Source of the DNA: Metaphire vulgaris
Lineage: Eukaryota; Annelida; Clitellata; Crassiclitellata; Megascolecidae
DNA length: 64,000 bases
Assembly: GCA_018105865.1 (NCBI GenBank)
Contig: CM030841.1
Coordinates: 8,035,229-8,099,228, forward strand
Direction of reading: 5' to 3'
Shown here: positions 44,435 to 55,159 of the stretch, one piece after another
Layout of the letters: each line of letters opens with the position of its first letter
Position numbering within the stretch: position 1 is the first letter of the stretch
The notes under the pieces: generated by a model
Database searches by the model: none
Seen by the model: only the letters and a program-made list of their open reading frames with translations
Told to the model about the DNA's origin: nothing
Made by a program: the position numbers and the translations under genes

Positions 44435-45135
44435 TCAATCTCTGGATGTTATCTTTCCGTCGTCGTCGACTACTTTCGAATCGTTGACCGTACTGGCTTC
44501 GGATTCGGCCTCCTTTGCCGAAGCGAGTATTTTCTGCAAGTAGTTGATGTACTGAATGGCGTACCGGAGCGTTTCCACCTTGCTCACCCTCTTGTCTTTA
44601 TTTTCCAGCGGTAGATGTTGGCGCAGTCGAGCGTAACCTTCGTTCACGCATCGCACCCTCTCCCTTTCCCTTTCGTTGCGCTTGTGCACGAACAGCGGCG
44701 TCTCAGCGACACCCCCATCCCCACCGCCGGCAGAGACCGCCGCCGTAGGACTGCCAAGCACGACGTGGCAGGAAGAGGAGGAGGAGGAGGAGGGGTATCC
44801 AGGTGAGTAGCAGTACGGTCGTGACGTGGCGAGTGGTCTGTAGTTGTGCCTCTGGACCGCGCCAGAAGACGGTTCTGGAGATCGGGAGTCCAAGTCCAGA
44901 CTGGAGTCGTAGTGGCGAAGACGACCGTGAGTGGATCTGACTTCGTTCGCCGACCAGTTGGCGAGCGCAGGCGATTCTCTCGCCAGGAACCTTTCGTTCG
45001 GAGGAATTCCCAAGTCTTTGCAAGTCGGCGATGACAGACACTCGGCCACGTTCGCCCAAGAACTCTTCAGAGCTGTTCGCCGCATATCGTGCGCTTCAGC
45101 TGAAAGAAACCAAAATATAATTGATCGATCGATCG

Positions 45136-45213
<78 letters not shown>

Positions 45214-48200
45214 CATTCAGTCAGTCAGTCAGTCAGTCAGTCAATCAGTAAGTCAATCGATCGATCAATCAATCAATCAATCGTAAAACTTCTTTAGCGC
45301 CATTACGATAATTCCTCTGCATCAGTCTATGGTAGCATCGGAGTAAGAATCGTAATCAAAAATCATGTCAGTGGTAGTTCTTGGTTGAAGTCCAGAGGGA
45401 TAATTACTGAAATCTGGTTTGCGTGCAGCTCAGTATTGATGGAAGGACATGGGATTTTCGCAACGCATTATCGAACTAATTTCCAAATTATACTCCAATC
45501 GACAGGCAAACAGGTACGTCGGAACGAATTTTTAGCAGGGGTGCAGATTTTCCGAGGCGAGGTGTTTGGTTGTCACATTTGTCGGTGGACAAGCAAAAAA
45601 GCTAATTTCCTATATATTTTTGAGTCGACAAGCTAAGAAAAGGGTCATTTCCTATATATTTTTGATTCTAAAATTCCAAGGGTGCAGATCTGCACCCCCG
45701 AGCCTCGTCTTCCAGAGGGTTTGCTGCACCCCCTACTTTTTCCAGGGGGTGCAGCTGCACCTCTGGACCCCCGCTTCGTACGGGTCTGCAGGCAAATGTT
45801 AGAGCGGCAGGAGCAACATCAAAATGGTTTAAGGTCGGCAAAGGCGTGAGACAAGGTTGCATTTTGTCACCATAACTATTCAATATTCTTTTGGAAATAG
45901 TAATGCGAGAAACTCTAGAAACGGTTCTCAGAAGGATACGAATGACGATTTGGATTAAGAATTGGGGAACGACGGAAGTTTTACTACATCAATTAAGATA
46001 TTTGCAGACGACATAGTGCTAATATAGTAACAACTGCAAAAGATCTACAGGAACTACTAGACCGACTAAACAGCAATAGTAAAAATATGGGCTGGAGATA
46101 AATGCAGAAAAAAAAGTTATGTTGACAGCGGAAGCAAAACAAGACATTAGCTTCACAGTGAACGGTCTGATATTGAAAAATTGGAATCTTTCCAGTATTT
46201 GGACTCAAAAATTTATGCAAATGCGAAATGCTCAATGGAAATAAGAGAAAAACTGATAAGAGGAAAAGGAATCAATGCAGCACTAACAAAGTTGAAGAAG
46301 AGCCATAATATACAATTTAATACAACGATAACATTATGGAAAGCACTAGTTTGGCCAGTTGCAACCTACTGTTCTGAGTTGGACAATAAACAAAGAAGAT
46401 GAGCGCAGAATGGACGCTTTTGAAATGAAAGGACTTCGCCAAATCTTGAGTCTCATGGACAGCAAAAAGAACTAATGAATGGATACTACAACAGGCAGGA
46501 GAAACAAGAAGTCAGCTGAACAACATAGAGAAAAGGAAAATAAGCTACTTAGGAAACATTATGAGAAAAAGACGCATGTATGGAAAAAGAATTAATACAA
46601 GGGACACTAACACTGTCATCTATAATATTAAGATCCTTAATTAACGTTCTGATTGGTTCTCAATTTGAATCATCAACTCGCGATGCGTTGTTGGCGACAC
46701 TGTTATTTCGGTTTTTTCGCGCGATGCGTTTGGACGACCATCTTCCTTTAAAACATCAGTCACTGAACTCAATCAGCATTTTCGTTAATTTCATCGTGGA
46801 TGTCAGCTAATCTCCTTGCATTCAATCCTTCCTAAACTGAAATTTTTTCATTGGACCGCCCAAACAACTCTCAAAAAATTGAAATTCCCTTTACACCATC
46901 TTTGATTTTAGTCCCTCAAACACAATAATTAATCTGGTTCCAATCTACAACAATTTTGAATTTCTTTTAATTGACTGCCACAACCTGAAAAATTTTGAAG
47001 CCAAACATATCCAAACTATCAAAAACCTGTTATGACTCTTCACTTAATTTTTCGAGATCTGCTGTTATGCTCGCGAGATTTCGTCCTATACCTTGATATT
47101 AAAACTGCTTGCACTATTGCCACTTCAATAGTTCACTCTAAGTTTGACTACTGCAACTCACTGTTTCACAATCTTCCAAAAGCTTCCATATGTAAACGTC
47201 AATCGATTCAAAATGCCTTAGCTCGCGCAGTTACCAAATCACCTAAATTCTGCTACATTACACCGTTACTCAAATCTCTGCACTGGCTGAAAATAACAGA
47301 ACGCAGTGGCGTAGCGTGGTCTCGTGCCGCCCACGGCTCCTGGAAAAAATGCCGCCCCAACCTGCTCCTATTATAACTGACAAGCAAAAAAACGTCATCG
47401 CCGCTCAATTTGCCGAAAAAGGTCATCGCCGCTCAATTTGCGCCCCTTCATGTGTGCCGCCCATGGCTCGAGCCATAGTAGCCATTGGCACGCTACAGAC
47501 AGAACGTATTAAATATAAAATAATTTCGATGACCTATAACTCACTTCATGCATCAAAACCAGTCTACCTACGAAATCTGATAATCCCACAACCTCCTCGA
47601 TCTTCTCGATCTTCTTCTCATGTAACTCGCCTTCGTCCTCTGAATCAATAGTCTCTCAAACTTGCAACCGTGGTTTTTCGTACAGTATGCTGCACCAGAA
47701 CTTTGGAACTCAATTCCAGCATCCCTCCGCTGTCTACACCACGGTCAAATAACAAATTCTGAGTCACAGTTTCCTTCCATTCTTGCAACATCTCCTCAAG
47801 TTTTTCTTTCTAAACTGGAATCATTTCTCTTCAAAAAATCATTTCCTCCATAGCTGTAACGTCCCAACCACTGCCCCTTTAGATTAAATGACCCGGCATG
47901 AATGACCCCACCTTTGGCTATAGCTACTGTACTTCATTTCAAGATTAAGCGCCTAGGCATAAGGAGCTACTTCGGTGCTGCTTTGAAAGCGCTATAGAAA
48001 TTAACGAGATTTTACTTACGTAACAGGAGGAAAAGCACGCGGACGACCGAGAGCGTCTTGGCTGGAAAAGGTAACATCCTGGACTGGACTGCCGTTACAA
48101 AAATTATTACGGGAGACGGAAGACAGACAGAAGTGGAAGATGGTGGTTCATAGTGTGGCCCAACCTCGGATCGAGGATGGCTAAGAACAGAACAGAACAG

Positions 48201-51087
48201 AACAGAACAGTATTGATTATAGATCAGAATGTAGATAAGAACGTTTTCATACTGACTTTAATTTTCCGATTATAAAGAATTCTGGAAGATATTTTACATG
48301 ACCCACCCAGGGCGTTCACCCCGGGGCTCGTGTCGTGGAAACGTGTCCTCGTCACGTGGGATCGTTACCATAGTTTCAGGAAGGTCGACTAAATCTAGCC
48401 TCGGCTTTTTTTTTAAAAAACTGGTCTTTCTTAATATTAAGCTTAATTCTGAAACAAACAGAAGACCGCAAATCTTGACGGAAACAGACAGATTCCTGCT
48501 TATCCACCTGGCAATGACATTTGAATTACGCTTAAGGTATTTCGAGTTCACTTTTCTGTACCTTTGTCCGGTGGCGGCTCAACCATTTGGTAGATGGGAG
48601 ACATTGGGGTGGCAAATTCAAAGCATGGGGGCCAACAATTTTTATAAACCATCACACGCACAGAATGCGTGCAGTAAAGTATTGGGGCCACTGGGGACCA
48701 GTCACTTAGTAGGGGCACGGCCCTCCTCCTCCTCCCCGGGCCCCCATGTAGAGCTGCCTCTGCATTTGTCAAATATGACATAGGCCTATGCATTGCGATG
48801 AATATATCGTCTTTGATTCACTTAGAAATTTATATAAAAATAAAACGTAGGACTGTAAATTCTACGAAGATCAGAGCCGTAGCGAGAGTATTTGGCGCCC
48901 GGGGCAAGGTATACTTTTTTGCCTCCCCCCCTAATATAGTTTTAAAACTGAAAAACTGATGACCACCTTTTTGCTTTTCTGACTTCTGACTTTTCACCAC
49001 CTTGAGCTAGGAGTGAATAAAATATTAGCAGTGATGACCTTTTTTGCCTGTCATAGGCTACATACAGACAATGCATTCGGCGGTCGTTTTTAGCTTCTTA
49101 GCTGCAATGAAAAAGATCACGGCCTTTAAATTATGGTGTTACAGAAGGATCTTGAAAATCAGTTGGACGGACAAGATAACAAACAACAGAGTCCTAGAAA
49201 GAAGCAAAACAAAAGCAACGTGGAAACTGGAAATAATAAGAAAAATGTCCAGTGGTGGCGTCAGACATACACAGGGCAGGGCATAGGACCAGTGTTTAAT
49301 CTAGGCCGTTTCCAAGGGGAAATTGCCTTTTTCCCTCCGGAAATTTCAAATTCCTTCCGGACATTTTGGCATACTACATGGACTAACAGCAGCTCCCTAG
49401 CAGAATTCCTTCCCGGCTTTGTCAATTCCCCCCTGATTTTTCAGTTCCCCCCCCCCGAGTCCAGGAGTCTAGATTAAACACTGCCTAGGACCCAGTGGCG
49501 GCCAGACTCTGCCACGGACCCTGCCATGGACCCTGCCAGACAAACAGTGAAATAGACTTAATATGCTAAAATGTTCCAGGTTGACATATTTCATTAGGTC
49601 CCCAAAGTCAACTCAAGAGGAAGACTTGGGGTTTGCAACAGTTCTGTCACGGGTCATTCAACGCTGTGGACTCGCTTTATCGTCCCTAGGCGAACTGATA
49701 GATTTGGTCAGACCCATCCACAGACACTGCGATGGACCCTGCCAGACAAACAGTGAAATAGTCTTGATATGCTAAAATATTCAGGGGTTGACATATTTCA
49801 TTAGGTCCCCAGGTCAATCAAGAGGAAGACTTTGGGTTTGCAACAGTTCTGTCATTAAGTCATCCAATCATCTATCAGTGGACTCGTATGTCTTATCGTC
49901 CCTTGCTTTCTGATTAATTGACATTGTCATCCCATCTACAGCCACTACGTCGCGATGCGTTGGTGGACGATGTTCGAAGACGACGTTTACAGTCCCAATA
50001 GTTCTGAATCGTAGTTTAACACCGAGTCATTGCAGCGGGTTTTGCGACGACTTTGGAACAATTGTTCGCAGCCTGAGGTAGTTGCGCAATTTTAACGTAC
50101 ATTTTAACGTACACAAAAATACGTGTACAGCGTCACAAATGGCCACAGTTGCGTGATTTTAACGTTAATTATTACGTGGCGCAGAGTTTGGCTAGGTGGC
50201 GATCATTGAAATGTTGTTCAAATTAAATGATTGTCATTAGGTAAGGTATTGGATTAAATCCTGCACTAACCATTTTAATATAAGCCGTGTATGGAGGATT
50301 GCAGGCATATAAATCTCTTTAAAATTATTTGTCAAATATAATGCAGTTCAAGCATTTACTTACCAGCATCATCATCATCGTCATCATCATCGTCGTCATC
50401 GTCATAATCATCAACGTCGTCGTCGTCATTATAATCATCAACATCATCGTCGTCGTTATCATCAACATCATCATCACCATTATCATCATCAACACCACCA
50501 CCACGACAACCTCCACCACCACCACCACCACCACCACCACCACCACCATCAGCATCAACATTATCATCATGAGGCTTTTGCCACCACCCACACGACCAAG
50601 CAATCCATTTCTGACGCAATGTGTCGCCAGATGGCGAATATGAACGGCACCTCTTTTGTAAAATAAAATTCAAATTAAAATAATCACACGATGTTGTAAT
50701 TCTGATCGAATATCAGATAAATTCTTTCTCAAATTTATCGGCGGTAATCACAAATTTTAAACATCAGAATAATCGAATCATAAGGCGTTCTGCAAGGCCA
50801 AAATCTTCGATTCTCGTTTGCTCAAAAACAAACCTTTATTTCGCGTCGCCTTTTGTTTATACATTAGAGAAATTCCGCTTAACCGTTGGGTGAGACAACC
50901 ACGGAAACAACCAGGGAATTTAGAGGCAAGTTTTGAAGAAAAAACGCAAAATGCGAGAACAGATTTGATTCTCTGTTCATAAAACGAAACATAAGCGACA
51001 AAATATTTACCGACATTGAAGCAGTCACATTGATGCAGTCATGTTCAAACTTATGCTTATTATTATTTCATAAGCGTCATCGTCGTC

Positions 51088-51121
<34 letters not shown>

Positions 51122-51126
51122 TCCAC

Positions 51127-51167
<41 letters not shown>

Positions 51168-51675
51168 CGACGACGACGCCGTGATGTTTTGATAACCCGC
51201 AACCCATTAGACCAGCGGTTCTCAACCTTTATAACGACGACGACGACGATGTTGAAAATAATAATGACGACAATAAAAATGTTGAAATGTTATTATTTAA
51301 TTGTCTCCATGATCTTCGAATGATGATGATGATGACGACGACGACATTTTGTACAATAACAAGAACAGAGACAACCCCGTGATGCTTTGATATTCGACCC
51401 CGCGACCCCAGGTTGAGAACCGCTGCATTAGACTCTGGGACCCACTTTTTGGTCGCGACCCACAGTTTGGAAAACACAGTGCGCTAGATGATCAGGCCGG
51501 TTACAACGTACAACTTTAACCAAAGGTGTTGAATTTGTTGAAAGCTGAAAAGCTTCCTTGACAGTCCGATTTTACAGATGAGCAAATATAGACGTTATAA
51601 ATAGATGGCTCAGTTTTCTTGAATTGAAATAGCATTATAGCACTCATAGCAATTGCACTTACCGACAGTGATCAT
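44435..51675 (-). CDS. ASCL: Achaete-scute family bHLH transcription factor (ASCL3/4/5-like)
   Basis: The main exon, 44435-45085 from its first ATG, encodes 216 residues. The bHLH domain spans about 135-187: basic region KRNERERERVRCVNEGYARL, a short loop with ENKDKR, and helix 2 SKVETLRYAIQYINYLQKIL. The RVRCVNEGYARLR signature is typical of vertebrate ASCL3/4/5 rather than ASCL1/2. Such proteins bind E-boxes as heterodimers with E proteins to specify cell types. The N-terminus is Ser- and Gly-rich, and a short acidic tail follows the domain. A good acceptor (TTTCTTTCAG) lies 14 nt before the ATG and the frame stays open to it. A proposed first exon at 51663-51675 (MITV plus one base, donor GTAAGT) joins in phase to 45099, adding nine residues (225 total). 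That exon join spans 6.6 kb and is inference; the bHLH exon itself is secure. Confidence 0.85.
45119..45310. repeat. (ATCA)n/(CAGT)n microsatellite and SINE-like tail
   Basis: GATC units, then about 70 bp of ATCA, then CAGT units, then aaaacttctttagcgccatt. The tetranucleotide run abuts the SINE-like end (in reverse), as at 19330 and 22730. It lies in the proposed ASCL intron 20 bp from the acceptor. Confidence 0.85.
45535..45785. mobile_element. GGGGTGCAG-type MITE
   Basis: GCAGGGGTGCAGATTTTCC at the left is loosely inverted relative to AGGGGGTGCAGCTGCACCTC near the right. Two reversed gcttgtc motifs lie inside (about 45588 and 45632). Its composition resembles the CATGGGCGTCCG family. Confidence 0.45.
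45786..46600 (+). pseudogene. RTE-like reverse-transcriptase fragment
   Basis: Broken frames read KVGKGVRQGCILSP then LFNILLE, and later GLEINAEKKVM and RRMDAFEMKGLRQIL. These are the RT palm and distal segments of RTE-group elements. Stops and frame changes are frequent (for example the YADD-box region is out of frame). Its 3' end appears to lie at 48020-48210. Confidence 0.78.
46612..46830. repeat. Dispersed element fragment with CCAAT-array edge
   Basis: The words tataatattaagatcctt and acgttctgattggttctc are inverted copies of those at 19128-19285. Copies of tcgcgatgcgttgttggcga-like words recur near 49950 and 53540. No coding potential. Confidence 0.45.
46990..47996 (+). pseudogene. CR1/L2-like LINE 3' part, split by a MITE
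   Basis: The frame reads IATSIVHSKFDYCNSLFHNL then ITPLLKSLHWLKITER, typical of the end of CR1/L2 ORF2. It is interrupted by the insertion 47304-47498 and resumes RIKYKIISMTYNSLH exactly in frame if the insert and one target copy are ignored. Later it has a stop and a frameshift. It ends gaaagcgctatagaaattaa, the LINE 3' terminus. Confidence 0.85.
47304..47498. mobile_element. CAGTGGCGTAGC-type MITE inside a LINE
   Basis: It starts CAGTGGCGTAGCGTGG; the right end is worn (GGCACGCTACAG). The exact 8-bp duplication acagaacg flanks it (47296-47303 and 47499-47506). It carries the reversed motif CTGACAAGCAAAAAA near 47378. Confidence 0.88.
48020..48210 (+). pseudogene. RTE-like LINE 3' end with (AACAG)n tail
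   Basis: The frame gives WLEKVTSWTGLPLQKLLRET then DRQKWKMVVHSVAQPRIEDG, followed by a stop and an AACAG microsatellite (48184-48210). Microsatellite tails are usual for RTE elements. It probably belongs with the RT fragment at 45786-46600, now separated by the LINE and MITE. Confidence 0.72.
48565..48765. mobile_element. Worn CAGTGGCGGCTCC-family MITE
   Basis: GGTGGCGGCTCAACC at the left and GAGCTGCCTCTG at the right are degraded ends. The interior shares GGCAAATTCAAAGCATGGGGGCC-like words, in reverse, with 17133-17312. Confidence 0.55.
48876..49062. mobile_element. Possible MITE fragment with gcctgtca motif
   Basis: It starts near CAGAGCCGTAGCGAGAG and contains GGCGCCCGGGGC and ccttttttgcctgtcat. 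The right end and target duplication are not clear. Confidence 0.3.
49095..49276 (+). pseudogene. Short RTE-like fragment
   Basis: The frame reads KKITAFKLWCYRRILKISWT then DKITNNRVL, a segment common near the C-terminus of RTE polyproteins. It is cut by the next MITE. Confidence 0.65.
49290..49482. mobile_element. CAGTGTTTAATCTAG-family MITE
   Basis: The ends CAGTGTTTAATCTAGGCCG and GAGTCTAGATTAAACACTG are inverted. The flanks cataggac and cctaggac match 7/8. Confidence 0.85.
49528..49855 (+). repeat. Tandem duplication, unit about 206 bp
   Basis: A segment of about 120 bp beginning ggaccctgccagacaaacag at 49528 recurs at 49734 with several mismatches and a few indels. The function is unknown. 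A CAGTGGCGGCC word at 49492 may be a left element end. Confidence 0.7.
49860..50340. other. Non-coding interval
   Basis: No gene or clear element. Words at 49938-49985 resemble those at 46680-46745. Confidence 0.35.
50363..50562. repeat. Long (ATC)n/(CAC)n trinucleotide array
   Basis: About 150 bp of ATC/GTC triplets run into about 45 bp of CAC. It is open in several frames as homopolymeric peptides but is a microsatellite. Confidence 0.93.
51082..51180. repeat. (ATG)n/(ACG)n array
   Basis: GAT and GAC triplets of nearly 100 bp, adjoining the element that starts at 51213, which itself contains GAC/GAT tracts. Confidence 0.9.
51213..51425. mobile_element. hAT-like MITE, CAGCGGTTCTCAACC
   Basis: The ends CAGCGGTTCTCAACC and GGTTGAGAACCGCTG are perfectly inverted. 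The exact 8-bp duplication cattagac flanks them (51205-51212 and 51426-51433). A further worn right-type end, CACAGTTTGGAAAACACAG, follows near 51460. Confidence 0.94.
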
Positions 51676-51830
51676 CGAAATGCTATGACAAAGCTTTAAT
51701 TGCACTTCTCGGAAATGAACGTTTAAAACTCTCTCTCTGTGAACATCATTTCCTGGACTCGTCTTTGACCAATCGAATTCGATATCGGCAGACGGCAAGC
51801 GTTGATTGGTCGGCGGTTGTGCTAGGTCAA
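51663..51830 (-). promoter_or_regulatory. Candidate ASCL promoter and first exon
   Basis: Two CCAAT boxes in opposite orientation (51769-51773 and 51805-51809) lie about 100-150 bp before a donor GTAAGT (51657-51662) for leftward transcription. The last ATG before that donor (51675) joins in frame to the bHLH exon. A short upstream ATG frame (ending FTEREF) may be a uORF or lie outside the transcript. Confidence 0.4.
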
Positions 51831-52217
51831 AGTAGCCCGGGGACCGATTAGTTACTAACAAACGGGCCTCGTCAAACCGGCCCAGCAACAAAATACTGGC
51901 GCTACACGATAGCTTTCTAAAGGTAGTTAATCTAATTTAAAAGATTAAAGAATAAAAGTGAGATATATTCGCTATTGTGAATTTTTTGTCAAGCTTCGAT
52001 GCAAATATCAAGCTGCATGGAAAACATTGAACTGAACAGTCATTTTAATAGAATAAGCAATCAAACATAGGCCTACTTTCTTTACTGTAGATTTTTTGTC
52101 GTTAAGCCTGCTGGTCAGAGATTTTCCATTCATTATTAACTCCTATTTATGTACTACCTTATATCAATTACTTAAATACCAAAGGTTGGCCATCATACGG
52201 GATTTATTCCCTTAGGC

Positions 52218-52567
52218 CAGCGGTTCTCAACCTTTATAGTGCCGCGACCCTTATAATTCAATTCCCCATGATGTGGCGACCCCCCAACGGTAAAATTATT
52301 TTCGTTCACATTGTAAACTGCTAAAAGTAATAATGCTACGACAATCAAAATGTTCGAAATCGTTATTATTTAATTGCCATGTCTAATTTGTCTATCCTCG
52401 AATGACAATTATAGTAAAACAACTAGTACGTCGTAACTACCACTGAGGGAATTTTGTACAATAACAATAAAAGAGACAGCCTCATATTTCTGATGGTCTC
52501 GGGCGACCTCTGGCAAATCGTCATTCGACCCCCGTGGGGGTCGCGACCCACAGGTTGAGAACCGCTG
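52218..52567. mobile_element. hAT-like MITE, CAGCGGTTCTCAACC
   Basis: The ends CAGCGGTTCTCAACC and GGTTGAGAACCGCTG are perfectly inverted, with exact 8-bp duplication ccttaggc (52210-52217 and 52568-52575). Interior words GCGACCC and GGGTCGCGACCC are typical of this family. Confidence 0.94.
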
Positions 52568-52575
52568 CCTTAGGC

Positions 52576-53220
52576 CAACCCTTTTCTCAATAATATTATT
52601 TATGTTCTGTGACATTGATTAATTTGTTATCATCACTCCAAATGTCATCTATATATCTATATCTATCAAAGTCTCTATGCAATAGTCTGTTTAGACTTAG
52701 TCAATTTAGATTAGGCCTAAGTCAATTTTTTATTGGTTTATAATAATTGTTTTTGTTTTTTATTATTAAATCGATATATATATTGACTCGGATAATATTA
52801 ATTAATAGTCATTAGTTATTAGTTAAGTTGGTATTACCTTTTGATGTCATTGAATTCATTGTGTTCGTATTATTATTTTGATGTCATTGAGAAATAAATG
52901 ATTCTTCTTCTTCTTCTTCTTCAGTTCCGCTTCATCTAGTGTTTTTGGTGTTTCTTCAAATTTATCATTAGACTGCAGGATGAATATTTGCAATTTAGAA
53001 ATTCAGGAACTAAGCAATGGCCTAACGAAAATGAGGAATAGACAAATCTCTAACTACTGCCGCTCTCTGTTCTTTACAACCCGTTTATCATAACTGAACT
53101 TCTATAGCGCCATTTTATTAATACGAGCATCATTTTAGTAAATACACTTGGAATCAGTCGATGGTCGCTCCTTGATTTGATTACGTGTGTAGGAATGTGA
53201 CTGCTCAAATTTTATGACAA
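52576..53220. other. Non-coding interval with SINE-like tail
   Basis: No gene is seen. A (TTC)n run lies at 52904-52922. The repeat at 53090-53175 (gaacttctatagcgccattt, then cagtcgatggtcgctccttg) is another copy of the SINE-like end. Confidence 0.5.
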
Positions 53221-53227
53221 ATTGTTA

Positions 53228-53465
53228 TTGCGTCTTTTCTTCTTTTCTTCTTCTTCTCCTGACCCTATTGCTGCATTTTTCTCATGTTTCTTTTGTTGTC
53301 TTCTCTTCGTCTACTTCGTTTTCTTTCTCTCCCTCCTTCCTCGTTTTCTTCTTTTCTTCTTTATCGTTCTTCTTTTCTTATTCTTTCTTTTCTTCTTCTC
53401 TTCTTCTCCTCTTCCTCTTCTTCTCCTTCCTCTTCTTCTACCTCTCCTTCCTCTTTCTTCTTCAT
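53228..53465. repeat. Polypyrimidine tract, (CTT)n-rich
   Basis: Almost 240 bp with few purines, made of CTT, CTC and TTT words. Such tracts can form triplex DNA. Open frames over it are low-complexity and not credible. Confidence 0.85.
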
Positions 53466-53772
53466 AAATTTATGAACGATAGAATGGACAGTTATTTAAG
53501 TGATAAATTCTGTGAAATGCGTTCTATTTGTTTTAGCGTCGCGATGCACTCGGTTTTTTTAGCGAAATGGATTTCTTACTTGTCTTCGCCCCCGAGGACA
53601 TAATTATCAGCTCCAGTGATCTCTGCATTAGTCAGAAACAGCATCGTCAGTCGGTCGGCAGAGGACGAAGATGCAGCCGCTTTTAATCAGATTGATCATC
53701 ATCATCAGCAGCAGCAGCAAAGACGCTTAATCTAGGATGGCCATTCTTTGTCCATTCAGCATTAGACGAGAC

Positions 53773-53845
53773 AGCCTAGCCAGCCACCCAGCCAGCCACC
53801 CAGCCAGCCACCCAGCCAGCCACCCAGCCAGCCAGCCAGCCAGAC
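53773..53845. repeat. (CAGC/CACC)n short tandem repeat
   Basis: Units cagccac and cagc alternate over about 70 bp. Confidence 0.85.
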
Positions 53846-54223
53846 ATACGAAGCTCATCTACAGTTACCGCTTATACGTCCTCGTATCGAAAGGTGAGGT
53901 ATGGCGTAATGGGGTGTCGATCGAAGGGTGGGGGAACCTGAGTAGTGGCACTCAAACGGTCTTAGGCGCTGGGATTCGATGGACCGTTTGATCCGGATAG
54001 GCTGTGTGTTCGCGATATCGTCTGTCTCGTTGCCGGAACACTGGTCTGTGTTTGTCTTAAGTATAAACGCTCCGATGAAAGGAGGTAATGGGAGAAAATT
54101 AAGTAGGTTCTTACTTTGCTACATTTTCCGAGCACCGTTCGCCCGCTCTCACCTTCCGTCCGTTCCATTTGATCGTCGTCTGTTCCGCTGGTTTAGATCT
54201 GTATGAAAAATTGGAGAGAGGCC

Positions 54224-54610
54224 CAGTGGCGGCTCCAGGATTTGGCAAGTGGGGTGCGCGTTGGGATGGAAACTTCTAAGCATGGAGGCCAACTATTTGT
54301 TGATAGCTATGTAGTAGTAAGTATAGGGTCCCAACATGAGGTGGTACTGGGGGCCAGGCATTCAGTAAGGGAGTGCGCCCCCGGCAGTGTATAATCTAGA
54401 TTCCTGGACTCCCGGGGGAAACTGAAAAAGCCGGGGGGGAAACTGACAAAGCCGGGGAGGAATTCTGCAAGGGTCCGCTGTTAGTCCATGTAGTATTCCA
54501 AAATTTCCGGGTGGGAATTTGAAATTTCCGGGGGGAAAGGGCAATTTTACCCCCGTAAACGGTCTAGATTAAACACTGGCCCCCGGGTTTCCCAAGTGGA
54601 GCCGCCACTG
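54224..54610. mobile_element. CAGTGGCGGCTCC MITE with inner insertion
   Basis: The ends CAGTGGCGGCTCCAGG and GGAGCCGCCACTG are inverted. The flanks gagaggcc and gggaggct match 6/8. A CAGTGT-type element fills 54385-54578. Confidence 0.8.
54385..54578. mobile_element. Inner CAGTGTATAATCTAG-family MITE
   Basis: The ends CAGTGTATAATCTAG and GTCTAGATTAAACACTG are inverted. The exact 8-bp duplication gcccccgg flanks it (54377-54384 and 54579-54586). Interior homopolymer-rich words match the other family members in reverse. Confidence 0.92.
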
Positions 54611-54649
54611 GGGAGGCTCAGCCCATAAACCTTCTTTCTTCTCTAAGGT

Positions 54650-54720
54650 AGCCTATCAAAAGTGGGGGATCGAGTCTAGAGGTCTAATAGAAGTTTACGC
54701 CTATGCTTTTCTCAATGCAC
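54650..54720 (+). repeat. SINE-like segment
   Basis: The words gagtctagaggtctaataga and agtttacgcctatgc recur at 40728-40755 and 62112-62150. Confidence 0.5.
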
Positions 54721-54945
54721 TGACGAATGCAAATGGAGTCAAATATTCGATTTTGTTCGTTTTTCTTAAAGGACTGGACTGAGAAATTGGCGATTGTTCA
54801 GATTACGTACATCTTAAATTATACATTCAGTTGCGCTTCGCTTTGTACTTCTGTTGTTACTGAACAAAAATAGATTACTGATCGTTATCGCCTAAGTTTA
54901 TTTCTTTACTGTTTACTACCGAAGCCAGATTGATCGCCGGTGAGC

Positions 54946-55150
54946 AGTGGCGTAGCCAGGACTGCTGAATAGGGGGTGGCACATCTCCATTTCAGGTGAA
55001 AAATCTTGACAAAAAAACACCATCGTGTCAAGTTTCAACACTTTGAACTCCTTTCGTTCATTCTCGTCACACTACCTAATCACACCCTCCCCCAAATTAC
55101 TCAACGATTTTCTACAAATCCCACGGTCGGTACCAGCCCGAACAGGGGGA
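54946..55150. mobile_element. CAGTGGCGTAGCC-type element, left end only
   Basis: CAGTGGCGTAGCCAGG at 54946 is a clear left end, but no matching right end was found within 500 bp. The interior is C-rich. Confidence 0.4.
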
Positions 55151-55159
55151 CCGAACCCC

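Noticed and set aside
50325..50673. Poly-Asp, poly-Ile and poly-Gly frames
   Set aside because: Produced by ATC/CAC microsatellites.
53214..53603. Membrane-protein-like frame rich in Ser, Leu and Phe
   Set aside because: The hydrophobicity comes from a polypyrimidine tract; no start context, splice sites or family match.
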